This document shows, one piece after another, positions 1 through 9,000 of a stretch of 47,487 bases of DNA. The notes below the pieces were generated by a model. The model worked only from the letters and a program-made list of their open reading frames with translations. It did no database searches and was not told the origin of the DNA. This DNA comes from a virus. The stretch's first letter is position 1, and each line of letters starts with the position of its first letter. The translations under genes were made by a program, and so were the position numbers. The stretch spans positions 1 through 47,487 of the IMG/VR virus record IMGVR_UViG_3300028592_000023; one strand, 5' to 3'.

Positions 1-3000
1 GCCTGCATCAGCGCCAGGCGCGCCCAGGCAGGCCGGGTGGCCGAGGCCGACGCCGCGCTGCTGGAGCGGATGCGGCAGATCGCGGCCCAGGTCGAGCAGG
101 CTGCCGCGAGCGGCGACGAGGCGGCCGCGGCGGGTGCGGTCGAGGCGCTGAACGCGGACCTGCGGGCGTGGTGGCACGCCGACGAGAGCAGCGACCAGCT
201 CGGCTACGGCAAGCGCCGCGCGGCGTCCGTGTGGGGCGCGCGGTTCCCGCTGAACAGCGCGGGCAGCTTCCAGCTGCTGCGGCTGCAGGTCAGCCCGGAG
301 CTCACCCTCGCCGGGGACAACGCCTCGGTGCTGGTGCCCGACGAGATCCAGCCGGCCATCGGCGGCGACTTCGACGGCGACCGGTTCATCAACATGCTGC
401 GCGAGCTGCTGCCCGACACCGCCTACCAGATGCTGCGCCAGGGCACCGGGCTGCTGACGAGCACGGGCGTGATGTACTCCACGCAGCCGTACATGGAGGC
501 GTACGCCAGCCTGCTGTTCGCCGCGCGCCAGCTGCCCGGCACGCAGCGGGCCCAGCTCGCCGACCAGACGCTGACGCGCGTGTACCGCAAGGTCTCCGCG
601 CTGCTGCGGGCCTCCTCGCTCGCGCCGCGCGACCGCCGGACGCTGGTGGGCCAGCTGGTCACCCGGCTCAGGAACGGCGACGCCCGCGCGCTCGAGAAGA
701 TGCTGAACCGGCTCGCGGCCGAGCACGCCCCGGCGATGCGGGCGCTGGCCGACCAGCTCGACGACAGCCCGTGGCTGACGCTTGCGCGCGTCGTCGAGGA
801 CGACCTGCGCCGGTTCCAGACCGAGTGGGCCCTGCACACCGACGAGCTGAACACCACCGGCCGCGTCGAGCTGCCCACGGTGAACCGCTCGATGCCCGCG
901 CGGCACGCGAGCACGACGCGCGCCACCTCCGACCTGCTGCAGGCGGCGACGATCACGGGGCGCGCGGAGTTCTTCCGGCTGACCCAGGTGCTCAAGTACA
1001 ACGCTCGCCGCGAGGCCACCGACACCACGCCGGAGGAGACGGCCGACGCGCTGGCCGACCTGTACCGCACGTTCACCGCGCGCAACGACGGGCTCGTGCG
1101 GCCCGGCGAGAACGCGCTGTTCGACGGCACGCTGGCCCAGAGCCGCACGATCGGCTGGCTGCGCGACATCGCCAGCGAGGCCCGCCAGTACCTGGGTACC
1201 GCCACCACCGGCGAGGCGATGGTGCTGCTGGCCGGTGCGGACGTGGACGACGTCGACGTGCGGGTCCGCGCGCCGCGGTCGGCCGGCACGGTCAAGCTCG
1301 TGCAGGCGCTGCTGAGCAACGTGGTGGACCACCTGCGCTCGGAGTACGCCGAGGTGCTCGGCCGCGACGCCGCGCTGGTGAGCCGGATCAACTCGCTGGA
1401 CTCCCTGACCCGCCCGAACTTCGAGGACGGCGACCACACGCACGCCCAGGGCGGCGACGCCTTCGTCGAGGTGCTCGGCGCGTTCCCGATCTACGAGCTG
1501 CTCGGCGAGCAGGGCGCGGCCATCAACACCTGGACGGTGCGGGGCCTGCGCAACTGGCTGATCGGGCTGCGCGCGGACGTGCGCGAGGAGTGGATCGACG
1601 CGCTGCAGGCGCACCCGTCCTACGCGAACGACGCCGAGGGGAACACCTCGGCCTACCGGGTGCTGATCGACAACGTCACCGAGTCGGCGCGCATGCAGCT
1701 GAGCGAGAACCGCCAGACCGGCGTGCCCACCGGGGCCCTGACGCGGGCGAGCACGACGGCGAGCCGGAACTTCGCCGACCTGCACGACCGGCTGCGGAAC
1801 ATCGGCAACATGCGCGGCTACGACATGAGCACCCCCGCGGCCGTGCGCGCGTTCCTGGCGACCGACGTCCGGCTGGCCGAGGCCGTGATGAACCTCATCA
1901 CCGTGCGCGGCGTCGTGGCGGGCACCGTGCTGCGCGACACGAACGGCGAGCTCGAGCAGGTCGAGTTCCTGCAGTGGGTGTACGACGTCTTCGCCGAGCC
2001 GAAGACCAAGCGCGCCGAGATGGTCCTGCTGCGCCAGACGCTGCTGTTCGCCAAGCTCGGTGCCCAGGTCGTCGACGAGAACGGCGCGCCGGTCGAGGAG
2101 TTCGACGCGAGCCGGGTCAACGACCGCATCCTGCGGCTGTGGCTCGACCTGGACTACCGCGCGGCCGACGCCACCAGCAAGTACCGGCTGCGCGACACCG
2201 ACACCCGCGACGAGTTCCTGCGGCTGCTCGGGCAGAGCCAGAGCGTGGACAAGTTCATCGGCGCGTTGAACCTCGACCACCGCTTCCGCGACGAGTACAC
2301 CCCGCCGTTCATCGCGTGGGCCCGTGACCGCTCGGTCGTCGAGGCCAGCCGGTTCGGCTCGGGGATCTCGGACGTGCAGGAGGGCACCGAGATGCGCGAC
2401 GCGCTGCGTGACGCGGCGCTGACGGCGGCCTCGGTGATGAACGACGAGGAGGCCGTGCAGTCCTACCTCGACGCGAACCAGAAGCTGCTGGCCGACCTGC
2501 GCTCCGCGCGCGACGGCGGGGTGCGCGGGCACAACACCGAGCTGTGGGAGCGGTACGTCGCCTGGTTCAACCTGTCCAAGGACCTGCCGCTGCTCACGAG
2601 CGTGTCGGTGTGGCTGCAGCAGGCGAAGTGGATCAACACGATCGTCGGCAACATGGGCGTCAAGGGCGTGAGCCCGGACAACGTCGCGCCGCTCGGCAAG
2701 GCCCAGGCCGCCCAGCTCTCCTCGTTCGACTCGGCGCCTGGCCGCCTGCTGCGCTCGATGACGGCGGGCGACCTCGGGGGCCTGCTCAGCAACCCCAGCC
2801 AGCTCGCGGCGAGCGACCGGCAGTTCGTGCTCAACGACGGCACGGTGGTCGACTGGACCGCCGTCACGCCGGAGCAGAGCCTGGACCTGCTGAGCGACCC
2901 GAACACCGCGGGCTTCGCGGCGCGCATGCTCGGCATGACGGCGCTGGACTTCAACGAGGAGCTGGGCCAGAACCTGCTGGTCTCCATCGTCGGGCAGGGC

Positions 3001-6000
3001 GTGGCGGGCTTCACCGCCGACCCGGCTGCCTCGCTGTTCGGCACGGACACCGAGAGCAAGTTCCGGCGCCTGATGGTGCTGGAGGGCATGGCGACCCCGG
3101 CCGGCACGACGCCGATCATCCCGATGATCCTGGCCGAGCAGATGAACATCCGCGAGGCTGCGCTCGACCACCCGCTCGCCAGCGACGGCGTCGAGCGCGA
3201 GCAGATGGCGGTGCAGATCCTCATCGACCTGGCCGACGCGCTCGACGCCGTGACGCGCACGGCAGGCGTGTTCAGCCGGACGCCGGGCGAGCTGCCCAAG
3301 CTCACGCTGACCACGGACGAGGTGACCGGCGAGCGCATCCCGCGGCTGAACCAGATCCTGCTCAACGCCGCGCGCGCCGGGCGCGTGTCCAAGGGCGTCG
3401 ACAACCTGGTCGCCTCGCTGCTCCCGCTGGACCCGACGCTGCGCGACCTCACGCACGAGGCCGTGCGCGCCTGGCACGCGAAGTTCCTGCGCGACGCCGT
3501 GGCCTCGGGCGACCCGATGCGGCTCAAGGCGGCGCAGAAGATCGCGCGAGACCTGGCGAGCGTCGACGAGATGACGACGCCGCTGGACCAGCTGCTCGAC
3601 ACCTACGGCGACTTCACCGACCCGAACACCCAGGCGCTGCTGGTCACCGCCGTGCGCGGCTCGGGCGACATGGTGCTGGCCGCGAGCTGGGCGCGCGACG
3701 AGCTGCTCGCCGTCGCCGACACCGCGCGTCCGCAGGTGCCGGTCACGCTGAGCGACGGCACCGAGATCGGGCTGCCGAACCTCAACAAGAGCCAGTGGGA
3801 GACGGTCGCGCGCGCGGTCATCGCCTACTCGATGCACGTCGCGTACGGCGTGGCCGTGCAGGTCGACCAGCAGATCAGCGTCTTCCCGTCGCTGTCGAAC
3901 CGCGACGCGCTGCTGGCCGACCGGGCGGCGTGGGACCCCACGTTCGTCGAGCCGGCCATCGACCTGTTCGCGCCGGGCCTGCTGCGCAACCCGGCCGCCG
4001 CGCCGCACCCGCTGCTGGAGGCGCAGATGCGTCTCGTGCGCGCGATGGGCCCGACGCTCCCGGCGATCGAGGACCCGACCGTCGCCGAGCGCGCGGTGCT
4101 CAAGCTGTTCATGCCGAAGGACGAGCACGGCGGCGTCACGGGGCAGTGGCACGCGCTGCTGCCGGGGCTGATCCAGGCGGCCAAGGGCGCCGTCGCGGCG
4201 GCCGCCGCCGAGTCCGGCATCCAGATGGCGGGGCTCACGCCGGAGCAGCTGCGCTTCTTCGCGGCCACCACGCGCCAGGACTGGACGCGGCGCCCGCCGG
4301 ACGCCGAGCTGTCGACCACCGCGCTGCCGGTCAGCCAGCTGGTCACCGCCGTCGGCAAGCGCAAGACGCTCACCTCGCAGATCGACGTCACGGTCGCCGG
4401 GTTCGACGGCGTCCAGCAGCGCGCGCTCGCACAGCTGGAGGGCCGCGTCGCGCGGCGCGTCGAGATCGTGCTCCCCGACGGCACGCGCACGAACCTGATG
4501 GCCGACCCGCGCTACTCCACCGGCCTGCTGCTGCCATCGATGACCGGCGTGCCCGCGGGCGAGGCCGGGGTGCTGAACCTCGACACGCTGCGCCAGGCGG
4601 TCAGCACGTGGCTGCTCGACGCGAAGGTGCCGCGCGCGACGTGGTCCACCGTCCAGCTCGAGCTCGGCTTCTTCCACCCGGACACCAAGGCCGTCTCGGT
4701 GATCCGCGACGCGGCCGCGCAGTACGAGCACAGCCCGTGGTTCGACGGCGTCGGCGGCAAGACGGACGCCGCGTTCGCCCAGCAGTCGCTCATCGCCTCG
4801 ATGATGTTCTCGCTCGACGGGCTCGTCCCGGCGGCGTACGAGCGCGCGCTGGCCTCGATCAAGAAGCTGAGCAACGCGCTGCAGCAGGTGACCGCCATGC
4901 CGGAGTCGGAGCGCCGGGCGCGCGCCGAGCGGGGCCTGACGGACATGGCGGGCATGCTCGACTCGCTCACCACCTTCGCCATGCAGCAGCCGATCGACGG
5001 CAAGCCGCTGCCGCTGACCGACTACAACGCGCTGCGCAAGGTCTTCTCGCTGCTGTACGTCGTGCGCTTCGTCGACGAGACCGGCTCGCCGCGCGTGCTG
5101 TCGTCCGAGGAGGTCATCGCCCGGCAGGCCGCGGGCCAGACCTTCGAGCTCGGCCAGCACGCCGAGGTCATCGGCCTGCCGCTGCAGCACGTGCTCGCGC
5201 TCATGGGCGAGTTCGACAACCCGCGCATGACGGTGACCCCGTCCGGCGACCAGACGTTCTCCCCGGACGTCAGCCGCGCCGCGCAGTACCAGCGGTTCCC
5301 GGCCGGCGCGTGGACCGAGCAGATGTTCGGCGGCTTCCTCGCCGTCGAGCGGGACGCCGAGGGTCGCGCCGTCGGCTGGGCCAGCGCGGACCTGCTGACG
5401 CTGCCGGAGCTGCAGAACCAGGGGCTGCCTCGGGTGCGCGTGCGCAGCCGCAACGGCCAGATCCCGCGCTCCCCGCGTGACTACTTCGGCCCGTTCCGCA
5501 AGCACGAGCAGGCCGTGCTCGCCCAGCGCGTCGCGCGTGGTGGGCAGTACTGGGCCCAGCAGCGCAACGACGCCGAGGAGCGCGTGCGCGTCGTCGAGGC
5601 CAACGTCGCCACCCAGGTGCTGCAGGCCATCGAGCTCGCGGCGAACGGCCGCTACGTCGACGCCGCGCGGCTCGCCTCGGTCAAGGGCCCGAAGGCGAAG
5701 CGGACGAACGACTACTCGACCGGCTGGTGGTACGTCCACCAGGGTGCGCGCCAGGGTGACACCTTCCAGGGGATCATCACGACGTCGGCCGACATCGAGG
5801 CGAACACCGCGATGGGCGACACGGTCTACATCGCCGCGTCGACCTTCCTGCCGGTGCACGGCCGGATCGACCCGAACGAGGCGTTCGGCGCCGCGCGCGC
5901 CGTGCTTATCGAGCTGGCGAAGACCGGCGCGACGATCAACCTGCCGACCGACCCGGCCGCGCCGGACCTGCGCCGCCAGATGGTCACGTGGCTGCGCGAG

Positions 6001-9000
6001 CACAACTACGCCGAGGAGGAGGCTGGCGGCGGCTCGTTCGTGCCGCAGCCGGTCGCCGCGCGCAGCCAGGTGCAGGCGGCCAGCGAGTCCACGCTCAACG
6101 GCGCGACGCACCGCACCAGCTCGAACCGCGTGCTCGCCGACCTCTCGCCGCACAACCCGGCCAACGAGAACAGCGCCTCGCCGGTCAACGGCGGCACCGA
6201 CATGCTGCAGCAGTACCACCTGCGCGAGACGGTGCAGACGGGCCGCTTCCCGGACTACGGCCCCGTGCTGTCGGCCGAGGGCGAGCAGCGCACCCGGTTC
6301 ATCCAGACGCTGCTCGACCTGGTGACCCGGCCGGACGCCCGCGAGTACCTGCTCGTGCAGTCGCAGGTCGAGCCGACCGACACGGCGGCCGTCGCCGAGC
6401 TGAGCCGCGCGCTCGACGCGCTGCGCGACCGACTGCGCCAGGCCCAGGGCGACCCGCGCCGTCGGCTCATGCCGGACGAGGGCGACGACTTCGGGACCGG
6501 CGACCTCGTGCCGCTCGGCAAGTACGACGCCCGCGGCGAGCTGGTGGGCATCCACCTGTACCGCCACGGGCACGAGCCGGTGGCCGAGGCCAGCATCGTC
6601 GGCGGCGCGCTGCCGGAGGGCAACGCCGCGCTCGGCGTGCCGGTCCGGCTGACCATCGACAAGGCGAAGGTCGACGCCGGGCACACCACGCACCGAGGCA
6701 CGATCGTCGAGGCGAGCTGGCTCGGGCTGGAGGGCATGGTCCTCGACATGACCACGGACCTCTCGCTCTACGGCGCGAAGGTCTTTGAGCTCGGCACCGG
6801 CATGAAGTGGACGCTGACGCCGCTCGCGCGCGACGTCATCGTGCCGACGCACGCGATCCTGGCCGGGCGCCCCGTGCTGCTCGCGGCCGACCAGGCGTCG
6901 CCGTTCGCCAAGAACGCGACGGCCGAGTGGCTCAGCTCCGTGCCGAAGATCGTGGAGGCCGTCGGCTTCGACGTCATGCCCTACCTCGTCAAGCTGCTGC
7001 GCGACGTCGACTACGACGCCCGCAACCCGCAGACGTACGAGGAGGCGGAGAACCAGGTCCGCGACATGCTGGTCAAGTTCGCGGCGCGCTACTCCGGCTC
7101 GATCCCGGCCGCGGCGCTCGTCAAGCGCAGCACGCCGGAGTTCCGCGACCTGCTGCTGGCCCAGCTGCGTGCCGGGCTCGAGGAGGTCGCCGGCCGGGAG
7201 ATCCCCGCGCTCGACGCGCCCGCCCAGCAGGAGATGGCGGTCGGCCTGACCTACCTGGAGGCGGTGCTCTCCAGCATCGTCGCGGGCGGCCAGCTCTCGG
7301 AGATCCTGTCGGCGCCGGGCTACGTCGGTGCGCCCTCGGGCTCGCCGTCGCACACGATGCACCCGGTCTTCACCACGCTGATCCAGGCGCTGCCGCAGAA
7401 CCACCCGGCGCGGCTGGCCTTCGTGCAGCAGATCAACAGCCGCCTGCCGTTCGAGGCTGGTGTCGGCTACGAGCTGCAGCCGAACCTCACGTGGATCAGG
7501 CACGTCACCGACTCGCGCGGGCGTCACCACGGCATCCCGACGATGCTGGCGTTCCCGGAGATCCGGGTGACCGACACGAACAGCGAGCTGACCGAGCAGG
7601 CCCAGGGCCGCAAGCAGCGGGGCTCGTTCTCCTCGACGACCGCGTCGATGATGTACGCGACGTGGGGCGCGGTGCCCGCGCTGACCCGGCAGCTGCGGGC
7701 GGGCGCCGAGGTGCTCGCGCCGAACCGGTACCTCCACACGGGAGAGACCGGCGCGCGCCGGGCCTTCTTCAACTTCGACGTCGCGTCCTCGCCGTTCGCT
7801 CCCCGCATGGAGGACGACCTGCGCATGACGCGCGAGGAGTGGAGCCACATCACCAACCGCGCGCTGCCGCGTCGCCGCGCGCTGTCGGAGGGGCTGGTCA
7901 CCGACGGCTGGTTCAAGGACATGGACCGGGGCCGCCGCCGTGAGGAGGAGCAGCGGTACCGCACGGCGTTCAACGACACGCTCGCGGCGCTGCGCCTGAC
8001 GCAGAACGACGCGGCGCTGCTCGTCGAGATGATGCGCGGCGTGCTCGCGCGGCCCGGCAGCGGCGAGCAGGGCGTCGAGTACATGACGCTGCGCGAGGCG
8101 CACGCCGCTCTCACGCTGATCCAGCGCAATGCGCGTAACGGCGACCTGCCGACCTACGGCGGCGCGGTGAACCTGCCGTCGCGCGCGGCGCTGGCGCGGC
8201 TGCACGAGAACGGTTACGTGCTGCGACGCGGCGACGGCACCCGGCGTCCGGTCGAGAACTGGGACGACTGGGTCGACGTCATGCTCTCGACCGTGTTCGG
8301 CGACAACACGGCGCTGCGCGGCTACCCGGCCGTCTCGAACATCGTCGACGGCCTGCTGTACGAGTACCGCAAGGACGTGCGCGGTCTGCCGGCCACCGTG
8401 CAGAACCGGCTGGCGGGCATCCTCGGGATGCTGCGCACGAACTCCGGGCTGCTCATCACGAGCCCGGCGCTGCGTGACGGCTTCGACTCCCCGAGCGTGC
8501 AGAACGGCCGTCTGGTCGGCGACGTGCGCGAGTTCGAGTCCAGCAGCGCGGAGTTCGAGCAGTTGCCGCAGGACGCGCGCACGATCGTCGAGCAGCGCAT
8601 GACGGCGTGGGAGAGCAAGCAGGGGATCTCGCGCCGTCGCCAGTCGCCGCGCGCCGAGGCCATCGCCGGGGCGCACCTGCGCAACGACGCCGTCCACACG
8701 AACGTGCTGCTGCGCTTCGTCACGCTGACCACGGCGCTCAAGGGCCTGCTGAACCCCGGCCTGTGGGCGGGTGCGTTCATCGAGCTGGCGAACAAGGGCG
8801 GCCAGGAGCGCGTGGTGTCCTGGCTCGCTGGCGAGACGCGCGGCGCGGCGGCGCTCGGCGGCCAGGGCTTCACGCCTGAGCAGCGGGCGCAGTGGCGTGA
8901 GGTCATGGCCCAGCTCGCCGACAGCCCCGCGTTCTACCAGCGGGTGTACGAGCACACGAACTACCGGATCGACTCCGCCGAGGCCATCACCTCGATGGAG

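Noticed and set aside
168-5480. Long rightward frames (168-2327 and 2544-5480) inside the giant gene in another frame
   Set aside because: Products are mostly Arg/Ala/Pro/Gly, typical of a shifted reading of G+C-biased codons; the giant frame has a coherent composition and motif.
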